Positions 27,452 through 37,839 of a stretch of 64,000 nucleotides of DNA are shown here, piece by piece. The position numbers and the translations under genes were made by a program. The DNA comes from Pedobacter cryoconitis (GTDB taxonomy: Bacteria > Bacteroidota > Bacteroidia > Sphingobacteriales > Sphingobacteriaceae): positions 408,701 through 472,700 of the forward strand of contig NZ_JACHCC010000003.1 of NCBI RefSeq assembly GCF_014207135.1, read 5' to 3'. The first letter of the stretch is position 1. The number at the start of each line of letters is the position of its first letter. The notes beneath the pieces are model-generated. The model ran no database searches. It saw only the letters and a list, made by a program, of their open reading frames with translations, and had not been told where the DNA came from.

Positions 27452-28013
27452 GGTTGTTTTTGGTATTCTATCTGGGATAAGTATCTTGTTGATTTCCTGT
27501 GCGCCTAAGCAAATGAACAGGGAGCAATTGCAAAACTACCTACATGATGAGGAAAATGGGGTTAAAAAGACCATTAATCATCGATCAGGCCTAAAAATGG
27601 AAGTCTATGCGCTCAGACCAGAGTTAATTTACGGGAAAACAAAGCCTGTAAATAAGCTGGATTCGTTGCAGTATTTTATGATTTCATTTAGTAAAGAGAA
27701 CAGAGAAGCTTTGTTACAGGCGGGAGCGATGAATACCTATTCAAAGCTCGTTGAAAACTTATCTTATAATACTAGTCAGTTTTGCCGGTTAATTGTCGAT
27801 AAAAAAGATACCGTACAACTGGAAAATTCTACATTTTCAAATGAATTCGGTACCTCTCCGGCAAATTCATTACTACTGATTTTTAAAACAAAATTACCAG
27901 AATCTCAATATGAACTCGATTTGGATGAATTAGGATTCAATATTGGGGATACCAAAGTTGTATTTCAAAAAAAGGACCTAGATCAATTTACACATATCAA
28001 TCTCAAGAATTAA
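27444..28013 (+). CDS. Lipoprotein of unknown function in the Rhs/SpvB-like cassette
   Basis: A 189-residue lipoprotein: MNKVVFGILSGISILLISC places the lipobox cysteine at residue 19. The mature part is mixed alpha/beta with no motif I recognise. It starts inside the end of the OmpH-like gene and ends 5 bases before the giant secreted protein gene, so it is very likely part of the same operon. An export or surface-anchoring accessory role is plausible from context only. Confidence 0.75.
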   Translation: MNKVVFGILSGISILLISCAPKQMNREQLQNYLHDEENGVKKTINHRSGLKMEVYALRPELIYGKTKPVNKLDSLQYFMISFSKENREALLQAGAMNTYSKLVENLSYNTSQFCRLIVDKKDTVQLENSTFSNEFGTSPANSLLLIFKTKLPESQYELDLDELGFNIGDTKVVFQKKDLDQFTHINLKN

Positions 28014-28018
28014 CCTCC

Positions 28019-31000
28019 ATGCCAAAAACTTTCGCTTTAAAGAAAGGAATCACCATAACCCTGGCCCTGATTCTTTTAAATAATGCTCTTACACCCGGTA
28101 TAGCCTTTGCATTAACCTCTGGCCCTAAAAGGCCTGAATCAACTAGTTTTGAACCTGTTGATACCACCGATATGGTAAATATGTTAAGCGGCGATCTGGC
28201 CTATAACATTCCTTTGCTGGAAATACCTGGTCCTGAAGGTGGTTATCCATTATCATTATCCTACCATGCAGGAATGCAACCCGAAGAGGAAGCTTCATGG
28301 GTAGGACTTGGCTGGACACTTAATCCTGGCGCAATTGACAGAACGGTTAGTGGGTTTCCGGATGATTTTAACGGACAGCAGAATTCATCTAGAGATTACT
28401 GGGGTGGAGGTAAAAGAACAACTACGTCTGTTGGTGTGAATGTGGGATTAGGCGGAGTGCTTTCTGCAGATATTGGAGTTGCCATTGGTCATGATACATT
28501 TTTAGGTAGTGGTATTGGTGGTTATATGGGACTAAGTGCCTCTGTGCCATTTGTAAAGGACAGTCCTTATGGTGCAACAGCGTCACTGGGGCTTGCTGTT
28601 GACCCATTTGGGGGAACCTCTATGACAGGCGGTATTGGTGCCGGTGCAAGACTGGGAAGTAGCGGTAATATGAGTGCAAATGCAAGTCTGGGTCTTAGTT
28701 TTTCTACGAACTTTGAAAGCCTGAACGTTGGAGCTGGTGGTGGATTGAGCCTTTCAGCGAAAGGCGGAGGGCATTCAAGATCGGTAAGCGGCTCTTTATT
28801 AGGAGCCTCTATGAGTTCTTCAGCCGGCGGAGTAAACCTTAGTCTTGGTGGCGGTTATAATAATGTAGATAATGCAAAAGCGGGTAAGATTCAGACACAG
28901 TCAAGTGGCTGGGGGATATCTATACCTGTATGGTTTGGTGTTTCATTATCCTTAAGTCATAATTATATGAGATATTGGTCTGATGAAACATCCAGTGTAC
29001 AGACCTTCGGATCTTTACATCCGGCTTTAACCAGAGGTTATGGTAACAATATGGAGTATGATACCTATTATCTGGCAGATATTGATAATCCTGGTTATAT
29101 TTTAACTGATGTCAATAAAAATGATCCTGTAAAATCAACAGGAGGTACTCTTTCAGATTTTGATGGTTATTCCGTTTTAGGACAAGGTATCTCAGGAAGT
29201 ATGAGGCCTTATGGTTATCAATTAGAACTCGTTGGTAAAGCTAAAAACAGTACTGCAGATCAAAGTGTTTTTCAGACTAACCGTCAGACTGTTACCAATC
29301 AGCAAACATTTGATAACTATTGGGATAATAGTATACAGGATTATGTAGAAGTCGTATATGATAACTTTACTTATCACACACAAAATCCATCAAAATTAGA
29401 TTTCAGGTTTACCAATGATTTTTCAAACCGTTACCTGCAGAAAGATTTAGTCTTAAAAGATAATAATGCTGTTTTTGATACCAGTCCGACTTATGGCTTA
29501 AATGATGCTAATTACGGGTATGATCCGACGACCGAACGTTTAGCCTCCTCAAAAAATATTGAATACTTTACTAACGATGAGATCAAAAATGGAGCAGCGC
29601 AACTTAAAGGGTTTATAGATTCACAGGCCAAAGGATTCGATAGAACTAAAAATCCTGATGGATCTGCTGTTGGTGCTAATGATCAGAGAATAGGAGGGTT
29701 TATGGTAACGAATGAGAGTGGTGTTACTTATCATTATGCACTTCCTGTTTATTCTTATAATGAGTACTCTAAAACAACACAAAATTCGGATGTTACTCAA
29801 TTCAATGAGCAAAGAAGGCCAAGCCCATACGCAACAAGCTGGCTGCTGACAGCAGTTACTGGACCTGATTATGTAGATACGAATCATAATGGAAAAGTAG
29901 ATAAAGGTGATTGGGGATATTGGGCTGATTTCGAGTATGGCCGGTGGGCTAAAGATTATGTATGGAGGACTCCATTCTCTGGAACGAATAAAGATCTGGA
30001 TCAAAAATTCAGTTATTTTTCAATGGGCTATAAAGAACTATATTATTTAGATGCGATTGTTACCCCAAGTCACACTGCAATATTTTCAAAAGAGATTCGT
30101 GCTGATGGAAAAGGTATTTCCGATACATTTCCAGTTGCATCAGCTCAGCTCCGTTTGAATGATATTATTTTGTTGAATAATAAGGATATGAATCTGACCT
30201 TAGATCAGATTCGGAATTCTTCTACTAATTATACTCAATCTCTTTCGTATGATAGCTGTACGGACTGTGATAACCCAACCACATATACTAAAAAACTTCA
30301 TGATGGAGATAATATCATTGATAAATATGATATCGCCAGCTGGACTGGTCTGAAAGGAAAAACGATCAGAGACGTAAAGATGAGTTATGATTACAGTTTA
30401 TGTCTTCAAACTGATAATAGTTACGATCCGGCAGGAGGTCTTTATGATAGCAGTGCAGGTGCAGGCTCAAACGTAAAAACAGGTAAGCTAACTTTAACTT
30501 CATTGTCTTTTTTGGGTAAGCAGGGGCAGTCTAGTATACCTCCAACCACTTTTGACTATGAATTACCATCCGATTTGGTGAAACAAAGTAGTTCCATTAC
30601 TTTTCAGTCGCAGAAATCTAATTCAGACGTTTGTCTTTTTCAAGATCCCCAGGATATATTCAGCGAAGGTGATATTGTTAAATTTATATCAGGTGGTATT
30701 ACTTATTACGGCCTGATCAAAGCTGTTGACGGTAGTCATATTATTGAAGTTAAATATATCGGGAAAACTCCTCCGGCCCTGAGCGGAAGCTTGACTTTTA
30801 TCAGTACGAAAAATCCGCCCTATTCTGCCAGTAATCACGATATGTGGGGCATGTATAAAGCCGATTACCAGGATGTGAAAGATAACGAAAACCTTGGAAG
30901 ATTACCATCCAGGGCTTCGGCGAAAGCTTCAGATGTCTGGTCATTACGAAGAATTCATCACTCCTTGGGTATGACTACGGACATTGTATATGAGCCAGAT

Positions 31001-33325
31001 GTTTATAGTAAGGTAGCCCTATACCAGAATGCATCTATTATATTGAATACAATACAGAAAGGGACTGGGACTAATGATATTGTGGTAAGTAGTTCAAATA
31101 ATTTTGGAGTGGATTTAAGAGACTTTATCCGTATTGGAGATAAGGTTCAGCTGTCTCTGACAGGAACATATCAGGAGCAAACAGCAGATCAGAATGGTAC
31201 TCCCTATTTTGTTTCTGCTCCAACAAGTCTTTCATCTGGTGATGTACCTAGTTTATTAGTCACGAGTGTTTCTGAATATAGTATTACAATAAATGATGCT
31301 GGTTTTTACAAAGAAGTTTTTCAAAACGAAATAGGTGGGCAATATTTTGGTGGGAACCTTTCTGCTGGAGGAATTGGGAATAACTATGGAGGTGGATTAA
31401 GAGTAAAACAGATTGTCAATAAGGAACCTATAACCGGGGTATCAATGTCGGTTAATTACAATTATAATTATCCTGGACTAACTCTGAGTTCTGGTGTAAC
31501 ATCATATGAACCTCTTGGTATTGATGCAGTGAGCTTAAGAACTAATTCTTTTGATCCTTATCTGGATGGGCTTACAAGGAAGTTTTCTAATCTGCTGGGC
31601 CTTTCCCGTCTCATACCGGGTCCGGGAGTAATGTATGAATATGTAGGTGTAAATACATCCCGGACGGTTGATGGTCAGACAGTTGAACAGTTAGGTAGTT
31701 CTCAGTATCAGTTTGAAGTCTTTACCAAAGGTATGATAGGAGTTTTTAATGAGTCTCCTGTAAGAACCAGTTCTCTGGAAACCTCAAATATCCTCATTCA
31801 GAATTATAGTAACCGGATAGGTAATTTAAAAAGAATGATAAGATATGATAAGGATGGCAGAAAGTTAAATGAAACTATCAATCATTATTTATCAGATGAA
31901 CAATCCGGAGAATCTGCACAGAGCAACTATTCTCAGTATGAGAATCTGTTGAACCGTTATAACAAACAGGGTCTAATAATGGAAAGAACTGCCGAAGGAC
32001 GATATAATGATGGAAAATACCGTCGGGTGATGACTATGAATACGACTTATCCAAATGTTGCTACTGGAAGTACTACAATAGATTATAAAACTGGTTTGAC
32101 ATCCAATACGCAAACACTTGGTTTTGATTTCTATTCGGGAACACCTAATAAAACCTTAACGTTTGATAGTTATGGAAACCGTTTCATCACTGAAATTACT
32201 CCTGCATATAGAATCTATCCATCGATGGGACTTAGATTTAATAATCCTCAGAATGCGAATATGCTAGCTCAGACAGCGCAAGAGGTTACTTATAAAGCAG
32301 ACCAGAGTAATAATTATACCTATGTTGTTTCGGCAACAGCCAATACCTGGAGTAATCAGTCTGTGATGTTAAATGATACCGAACAGCCAGTAGCTACCAA
32401 TATAGCTAATACCAGGGCGACTAAGGTTTCAACGACAGATCAGTTAAATATCTGGCGACCATATCAGACCTATAACTGGATGCCGCAAAGCCGGACAGGA
32501 GGGTTGAGTAGTATAGCTGATTTTGCTTCTTATTTCAATGGAGGAGATAAACTGGCAGCATGGGTAAAGGCTTCAGAAATTACCTTGTATAATATTTATA
32601 GTAATGCTTTGGAAGTCAGGGATATCAATGGGAATTACGGTGCCACTATGATGGGATATAATCAATCGAAAGTGGTAGCTAATTCATCAAATGCTAACTA
32701 TAATGAGATATGTTATGCAGGACTTGAGGATAATATGCTTTATAGTAATTATATGCCAAGAAAAGTTGCGCTTGGACAAGGAACCATTGTTAATGGAATC
32801 AGTCATACAGGTGATTACTCAGAGCAATTAAATGGGGGACAATCGGGACTTATCTATACAGTTACTGCCAATCAGTTAAAACAGGGGCGTAATTATACTG
32901 CTTCAGTATGGATGAAAACTGATGGAAATGCGTCATCCCCAACTTTGTATTATAAAATAAATGGTGGGGCTGCAAACCTGGCATCAGTTAATTTAACTAA
33001 GAAAGCAGGGGCCTGGTATTTAGTGACTTTACAAATTCCTGGAGGCAGTGTTAGTTCGGGGAGTACGCTTGAAGTGGGTTGTATTAATAATGGTTCATCA
33101 GTTGCTTATTTTGATGATTTCCGCTTTAAACCGGTCAGTTCTGCGATGACATCCTATGTCTATGATACTAATTCGGGTGAGTTAACCTACATATTAGATA
33201 ACAACAATATGTTCGCTCAGTTCCAGTATGATTCAGAAGGTCGCCTGACAAAAACGTTTAAGGAGAATTTTAGTTACGGAGTCAAACAGACAGGTGAAAA
33301 TCAATATCATTATGCTAATCAGTAA
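28019..33325 (+). CDS. Giant secreted SpvB/Tc-like protein with terminal YD repeats
   Basis: A 1768-residue protein with a signal peptide (about 1-32, ending AFALT). VDTTDMVNMLSGDLAYNIPL and the following GYPLSLSYHAGM...GLGWTLNPGAI segment (about 45-105) resemble the start of SpvB/TcaC-type and Rhs-associated proteins. Residues about 130-320 are an unusual Gly/Ser-rich stretch of short repeating strands. A carbohydrate-binding-like jelly-roll lies at about 1590-1705, ending YFDDFRF. The C-terminus (SYVYDTNSGELTYILDNNN, QFQYDSEGRLTKTF) has YD repeats of the Rhs kind. The next gene is an Rhs protein with its own signal peptide, so these look like two partners rather than one broken gene. Its function is inferred only by analogy to toxin-encapsulating Tc/Rhs shells. 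Confidence 0.78.
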   Translation: MPKTFALKKGITITLALILLNNALTPGIAFALTSGPKRPESTSFEPVDTTDMVNMLSGDLAYNIPLLEIPGPEGGYPLSLSYHAGMQPEEEASWVGLGWTLNPGAIDRTVSGFPDDFNGQQNSSRDYWGGGKRTTTSVGVNVGLGGVLSADIGVAIGHDTFLGSGIGGYMGLSASVPFVKDSPYGATASLGLAVDPFGGTSMTGGIGAGARLGSSGNMSANASLGLSFSTNFESLNVGAGGGLSLSAKGGGHSRSVSGSLLGASMSSSAGGVNLSLGGGYNNVDNAKAGKIQTQSSGWGISIPVWFGVSLSLSHNYMRYWSDETSSVQTFGSLHPALTRGYGNNMEYDTYYLADIDNPGYILTDVNKNDPVKSTGGTLSDFDGYSVLGQGISGSMRPYGYQLELVGKAKNSTADQSVFQTNRQTVTNQQTFDNYWDNSIQDYVEVVYDNFTYHTQNPSKLDFRFTNDFSNRYLQKDLVLKDNNAVFDTSPTYGLNDANYGYDPTTERLASSKNIEYFTNDEIKNGAAQLKGFIDSQAKGFDRTKNPDGSAVGANDQRIGGFMVTNESGVTYHYALPVYSYNEYSKTTQNSDVTQFNEQRRPSPYATSWLLTAVTGPDYVDTNHNGKVDKGDWGYWADFEYGRWAKDYVWRTPFSGTNKDLDQKFSYFSMGYKELYYLDAIVTPSHTAIFSKEIRADGKGISDTFPVASAQLRLNDIILLNNKDMNLTLDQIRNSSTNYTQSLSYDSCTDCDNPTTYTKKLHDGDNIIDKYDIASWTGLKGKTIRDVKMSYDYSLCLQTDNSYDPAGGLYDSSAGAGSNVKTGKLTLTSLSFLGKQGQSSIPPTTFDYELPSDLVKQSSSITFQSQKSNSDVCLFQDPQDIFSEGDIVKFISGGITYYGLIKAVDGSHIIEVKYIGKTPPALSGSLTFISTKNPPYSASNHDMWGMYKADYQDVKDNENLGRLPSRASAKASDVWSLRRIHHSLGMTTDIVYEPDVYSKVALYQNASIILNTIQKGTGTNDIVVSSSNNFGVDLRDFIRIGDKVQLSLTGTYQEQTADQNGTPYFVSAPTSLSSGDVPSLLVTSVSEYSITINDAGFYKEVFQNEIGGQYFGGNLSAGGIGNNYGGGLRVKQIVNKEPITGVSMSVNYNYNYPGLTLSSGVTSYEPLGIDAVSLRTNSFDPYLDGLTRKFSNLLGLSRLIPGPGVMYEYVGVNTSRTVDGQTVEQLGSSQYQFEVFTKGMIGVFNESPVRTSSLETSNILIQNYSNRIGNLKRMIRYDKDGRKLNETINHYLSDEQSGESAQSNYSQYENLLNRYNKQGLIMERTAEGRYNDGKYRRVMTMNTTYPNVATGSTTIDYKTGLTSNTQTLGFDFYSGTPNKTLTFDSYGNRFITEITPAYRIYPSMGLRFNNPQNANMLAQTAQEVTYKADQSNNYTYVVSATANTWSNQSVMLNDTEQPVATNIANTRATKVSTTDQLNIWRPYQTYNWMPQSRTGGLSSIADFASYFNGGDKLAAWVKASEITLYNIYSNALEVRDINGNYGATMMGYNQSKVVANSSNANYNEICYAGLEDNMLYSNYMPRKVALGQGTIVNGISHTGDYSEQLNGGQSGLIYTVTANQLKQGRNYTASVWMKTDGNASSPTLYYKINGGAANLASVNLTKKAGAWYLVTLQIPGGSVSSGSTLEVGCINNGSSVAYFDDFRFKPVSSAMTSYVYDTNSGELTYILDNNNMFAQFQYDSEGRLTKTFKENFSYGVKQTGENQYHYANQ

Positions 33326-33359
33326 ATACGTTCGGACCAACCTTTTAAACATCCATTTA

Positions 33360-36300
33360 ATGAGATCTAAAGAAGAATATTTCAGAAATAAAATTCGGTT
33401 TGCAACAGTGTTATGTTTGATTATACTGCCTTTTTTTGTTAAAGGTCAAGAGGTAATTCAAAATGCAGGTGCAATTAGTTTACCTGCGTTAGACGGTGGT
33501 AGTAAAATTATAAATAGTGGACAGACCTTAACTGTGACCAGTAATACTTCAGTATCCCTGAGGCCAGGTTTTTATGCAGCTGCTGGCTCAACCGTCTCCA
33601 TCAGCATATTGAGTACAGCAATTTATCCTGTACCTTTAGCTAATAACAATACCAATCCAGAGCTTAACTGGATAATTAATAAAGAATTTGATGAGATTGG
33701 GAATGTCGTCTCCGCAAGTAAAAAGTTTTTTGATCTGGGTGGTAAGTTATTGCAAAGTCAAAGTATAAATACTACAACAGGGCATGTGCTGGCTAGTCAG
33801 ACACTAAACGATCGTTATGGTAGGCAGGCAATTCAAACGCTTGTTGCGCCTGTAAATAGTAGTGATTTTATCTATCGGTCTAATTTTGTTTCAGGCAGTA
33901 ATGGTCAGAGTTATACGACCTCACTATGGGATTTGCCAGCTAAATTGAACAGTCCGGATGCTGTTGATTCCGGTACTATAGGTACGCTGGGTTGGTACTA
34001 TAGTGATAATAATACCTGGGATGCCTATGTTCCTGCCACAGCATATCCTTATAGCCGAAACGATTATTTTAAAGATGGTACAGAGACTGTATCCAGAACA
34101 ACCGGGCCGGGAGAACAATTAAAAATGGGAACCGGACATGAAAGTGTAGGGAATAATTTTCCTGTAATTAATGAACTGAGTAACTATCTGGCTATTCGTA
34201 ACCGATTTTTCACCGATGCAGGTAGTATTGGTGCTACAGGGCAAACTGATTTGATTGGATCTGCTGTACAGTCAATTGGTAAAGATGCCCAGGGAAATTG
34301 GGTAATGAACATAAAGGATAAGGATGGTAAGTTATTAATGAACGCGCTGCCCGGTAACTGGTTTACTGTGAATAATACGGTAACACTAAATAATTATAAA
34401 GAAGAATATGATATTAATGGAGCTACTTTAGGGACACAATTAACTGATCTTAAGCTAACCGGGGCAGGTACATTTTTTGTTTATAATAATAATAGTCTGG
34501 TTTATCAGGGGAACCTGGCAGGCTATACTATTCCTGGTACTATTGCAACGACTGAGAAATATAGATTTTTATCAGATCGGCCGTTTACAGTCCAATACGC
34601 TTCTGTTACTGGAGTAAGTTCAAAATCACCGGTTTGTGAAAATTGTCATTCTCAGGTTCAGGACGGTAATGTCAATGGACAGGATTATCATTATTTTGCT
34701 TTACCAGCAGGGGGTAATGTAAATATTACCGGAGGAAATGTCCAGATAGAGGATGTAGTAAATAATTCAGTATTATATACGAATCAAACTGGTGCTGTTA
34801 CCCTTGCAGCGGGAATGTACAAGGCAATTGCACAAAGCAGTCAGCCACAACTTAGTTATTCAACCAGCTGGGGCGATATAAGCTATAATTTTTATGATCA
34901 GAAAGGTCAGGCGATAGCATCAATAGCACCAAATGGTGTACAGCAGATCATCAGTAATGGTGTATCTAGTTATGCTGATCTGGCGCATTTACCTTTTACT
35001 TCAACAGTAGAATATAATCAGCAGGGGAAGGTGATGGCATTTACTTTAGCAGATGGCGGACGGACAGAGTTCGTTTATCGGAAAGATGGGAAGATGCGTT
35101 TGAGCCAGAATGCTGAACAGCGTAAAAATGGGCGTTTCACGTATGCTAACTATGATGATAGTGGAAGATCTGTCGAATCGGGGGAATATCTTCCAGGGGA
35201 TATAACCTTTGAAAATGCGAAGATAAATCAGGCATTAATAGAAAATATTAATCCTGACGGGGGCCTTACAAATGGTATTAAAAAAGATTGGGTACGTGTG
35301 CATTATGATCAGGCTGATAATAGTCATGGACAGAGTGGATACGTGCAGGATTATTTGGATGGAGTTATAAGCTGGACAGAAAATTCGAATGCTAAAACCT
35401 GGTATAGTTACAATGAACAAGGTAAATTAACCTGGGTAGTTAAATATGTTAATGGCTTGGGGTATAAGACATTTGACTATAATTATAACTTCCTGGGGAA
35501 AGTAACCACCGTATCTTATCAGAAAAATAATCCTGCTGAGAGTTTTTATCACTATTATACTTACGATACAGACCAAAGGTTATCAAATGTACAGACTAGT
35601 AGAGATGGAGTGAATAAACTGCAACAAGCAGGTTATCAATACTATCTGCACGGACCAATAAAACGTGTTGAACTTGGGGATCAGCTGCAGGGATTGGATT
35701 ATGTTTATACGGCTCAGGGGAAACTAAAAAGTATTAATAGTGCTAGTGGTGATCCGGCTAAAGATCCAGGACATGACGGACAAAATTCTTTTACCCCTGA
35801 TGCATTTAGTATGCAACTGGAATATTTTAATGGTGATTATAGTAGAACAGGTACTAATATCGGTAGTGTAAATTCAGTTCAGAATTATTATAATGGGAAT
35901 GTTAATGCTTTTGGATGGCAAAGTAAAAAGCCACAAGGAGTGGTTAGTATATCAGGTATCGCGATACAAAATCCAACTATGTACAACTACAGTTATGATA
36001 ACAAGTCTCAGTTAACTGGAGCTGCCTGGGGTACACCTGACTATACTGCCCTTAGTTTTACACCACAGACAAAATTTAGTGAAAATAATATAAGTTATGA
36101 CGCGAATGGTAATCTCAAAGGGTTACAGCGTACCAGTAGCAGTGGTACTTTAGCAGATGATTTTAGTAATTATCAATACCAGAGCGGAACAAATAAGTTG
36201 AATAGTGTAGGGAATGCGAATAATTCAACAGTCTATGCTAATTATACTTATAACAGTCTTGGACAATTGGCAAGTGAAACGCAGACAGGATCAAATTACT

Positions 36301-37484
36301 ATATTAATTATAATGTAAATGGAAAAATAACCGGAATTTATGCAGATGCTAGTTTAACCCAATTGAAAATCGGGTATGCTTACGATGAGTCTGGAAACAG
36401 AATCTCAATGACTGATAATACTGGTACGACTCCAGTAACAACATATTATGTCTATAATACAGCGGGTAATTCTGCCGCAATTTATACGGGAACTACTTTG
36501 ACAGAAATGTCAGTTTATGGTTCTTCCAGATTGGGTACTTATACATTAGCGGCTAATGCTTATGCCTATGAACTACGTGATAATGTAGGAAGTGTAAGGG
36601 TTGTCATTAACAGAAACCGGGACAGCCAGGGTAAACTGGATGTGATGAGGTATAATGATTATTATCCTTACGGGAGTGTTGCACAGAGTGGAGGTACAAA
36701 TTACCGTTACGATTATCAGGGAGCTTATGCGGAAAAAGATCCGGTTACAGGGTTTAACAATTTTGCACTTCGGATGTATGATCCGAGGATCGGAAGATGG
36801 TTGAGTGTTGATCCAATGGGGCAGCATAATTCGCCTTATGCAGGTATGGGGAATAATCCGGTTAGCAGATTTGATAAAAACGGAGGATATGACGATTATC
36901 CTGATGAAGGGACAGCAGCTCTTGCCTGGGTAGGAGCCTATATGAATGGGAAAACACCAGGCTCTATTTATAACACTGGTGGTAAAAACGGCTGGGGATT
37001 TAATATAGTATCTGCTAAAAACCCTGAAGGTGTTACTTTTCAAAATAATGGAGGTCTTGATCTTGCTGATCAAGTTTGGAATGGCCCTATTGCAAGAGCC
37101 ATGGTTCCAGATGTTATGAATGCTAGTGTGAGTGGTAGCATGGTTGCTGGAATAGGATTAGGCGGTAGTTTTAATCTTACTCTTTTGACACGAGGAAAAG
37201 ATATTGGTTTTCATAGGAATAATACAGGGTCATTAAGAGTTGGTGCTGAGGCGGGTGTATCCGCTAATTATTCTGCAGGTTATTTTCTTGGGGATCCCCA
37301 CAATGCAACTTATGATAGTTTGTTGGGTAGCGGAGTTGATGGTACAGTAAGTTTAGCAGTTGGAGTAGGGGCTTGGGGATCTCTAAAGGACAATTTAGCA
37401 CCTTCGTGGCTTGGTTATACTGTTGGATTTGGACCGGGCGCAGGTGGTTCAGTTGGTTTTACAATGACTGAGGATGGTTGGTAA
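33360..37484 (+). CDS. Rhs-repeat core protein with unrecognised C-terminal domain
   Basis: A 1374-residue protein from the ATG at 33360; the in-frame start at 33294 overlaps the previous gene and lacks a signal, while this one begins a signal peptide ending FVKGQ (about 32). Early residues SLRPGFYAAAGSTVSI match a strand repeat common in Bacteroidota surface proteins. The middle is YD repeats (for example YTYDTDQRLSNVQ). The Rhs core (LRMYDPRIGRWLSVDPMGQ, then NNPVSRFDKNGG) ends at about residue 1173. The remaining about 200 residues (36881-37484) are Gly-rich and match no toxin I know. Rhs proteins encapsulate and deliver such tips, and two small genes follow in an immunity-like position. 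Confidence 0.87.
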   Translation: MRSKEEYFRNKIRFATVLCLIILPFFVKGQEVIQNAGAISLPALDGGSKIINSGQTLTVTSNTSVSLRPGFYAAAGSTVSISILSTAIYPVPLANNNTNPELNWIINKEFDEIGNVVSASKKFFDLGGKLLQSQSINTTTGHVLASQTLNDRYGRQAIQTLVAPVNSSDFIYRSNFVSGSNGQSYTTSLWDLPAKLNSPDAVDSGTIGTLGWYYSDNNTWDAYVPATAYPYSRNDYFKDGTETVSRTTGPGEQLKMGTGHESVGNNFPVINELSNYLAIRNRFFTDAGSIGATGQTDLIGSAVQSIGKDAQGNWVMNIKDKDGKLLMNALPGNWFTVNNTVTLNNYKEEYDINGATLGTQLTDLKLTGAGTFFVYNNNSLVYQGNLAGYTIPGTIATTEKYRFLSDRPFTVQYASVTGVSSKSPVCENCHSQVQDGNVNGQDYHYFALPAGGNVNITGGNVQIEDVVNNSVLYTNQTGAVTLAAGMYKAIAQSSQPQLSYSTSWGDISYNFYDQKGQAIASIAPNGVQQIISNGVSSYADLAHLPFTSTVEYNQQGKVMAFTLADGGRTEFVYRKDGKMRLSQNAEQRKNGRFTYANYDDSGRSVESGEYLPGDITFENAKINQALIENINPDGGLTNGIKKDWVRVHYDQADNSHGQSGYVQDYLDGVISWTENSNAKTWYSYNEQGKLTWVVKYVNGLGYKTFDYNYNFLGKVTTVSYQKNNPAESFYHYYTYDTDQRLSNVQTSRDGVNKLQQAGYQYYLHGPIKRVELGDQLQGLDYVYTAQGKLKSINSASGDPAKDPGHDGQNSFTPDAFSMQLEYFNGDYSRTGTNIGSVNSVQNYYNGNVNAFGWQSKKPQGVVSISGIAIQNPTMYNYSYDNKSQLTGAAWGTPDYTALSFTPQTKFSENNISYDANGNLKGLQRTSSSGTLADDFSNYQYQSGTNKLNSVGNANNSTVYANYTYNSLGQLASETQTGSNYYINYNVNGKITGIYADASLTQLKIGYAYDESGNRISMTDNTGTTPVTTYYVYNTAGNSAAIYTGTTLTEMSVYGSSRLGTYTLAANAYAYELRDNVGSVRVVINRNRDSQGKLDVMRYNDYYPYGSVAQSGGTNYRYDYQGAYAEKDPVTGFNNFALRMYDPRIGRWLSVDPMGQHNSPYAGMGNNPVSRFDKNGGYDDYPDEGTAALAWVGAYMNGKTPGSIYNTGGKNGWGFNIVSAKNPEGVTFQNNGGLDLADQVWNGPIARAMVPDVMNASVSGSMVAGIGLGGSFNLTLLTRGKDIGFHRNNTGSLRVGAEAGVSANYSAGYFLGDPHNATYDSLLGSGVDGTVSLAVGVGAWGSLKDNLAPSWLGYTVGFGPGAGGSVGFTMTEDGW

Positions 37485-37529
37485 TAAAATATATTAAAAA
37501 AAGAATAAATTTGAAATCATTTAATTAAT

Positions 37530-37832
37530 ATGTGGAAAAGAGTAATTTGTATTGGTATGCTTTTATTGTTTGCAGGAAGCATGTATTATTTCAGTGCAAA
37601 GGAATCCAGAGAAATCTTAAGTTATCATTTTAAAGGAGAAGTTAAGAATGTTCGGTATGACCGAAAGGGTTTTCCGTATGTCACAATTGAGAAGACAACT
37701 TATTATTTATCGTATAATAATTGGGCCTTTGAACATCAGATTCAAAATGGTGATACACTTGAGAAAAAGATAAACTCTTTTACAATTAAACTTACCAAAT
37801 ACAAATCTGGTGATGTCACAATATTTAAATAA
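37530..37832 (+). CDS. Small membrane-anchored protein, candidate immunity factor
   Basis: A 100-residue protein with one N-terminal transmembrane helix or signal (about 5-22, VICIGMLLLFAGSMYYF) and a small beta-rich domain (GEVKNVRYDRKGFPYVTIEK, then SFTIKLTKYKSGDVTIFK). I do not recognise the family. It starts 45 bases after the Rhs gene, where immunity genes for polymorphic toxins normally sit. Immunity is inferred only from this position. Confidence 0.6.
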   Translation: MWKRVICIGMLLLFAGSMYYFSAKESREILSYHFKGEVKNVRYDRKGFPYVTIEKTTYYLSYNNWAFEHQIQNGDTLEKKINSFTIKLTKYKSGDVTIFK

Positions 37833-37839
37833 ATTTTTC

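Noticed and set aside
29621..30004. A 127-codon minus-strand open frame within the giant secreted protein gene
   Set aside because: It is the antisense shadow of a long, well-supported coding frame, with Ile/Ser-rich composition typical of such shadows.
33294..33360. The Rhs gene starting inside the preceding giant gene, or the two genes being one gene split by a frameshift
   Set aside because: The ATG at 33360 begins a proper signal peptide, and the first protein ends in complete YD repeats. Two separate exported proteins fit better.
36573..37073. A 166-codon minus-strand open frame inside the Rhs gene as an antisense immunity gene
   Set aside because: It is opposite the conserved Rhs core, has Ile-rich shadow composition and no start signals.
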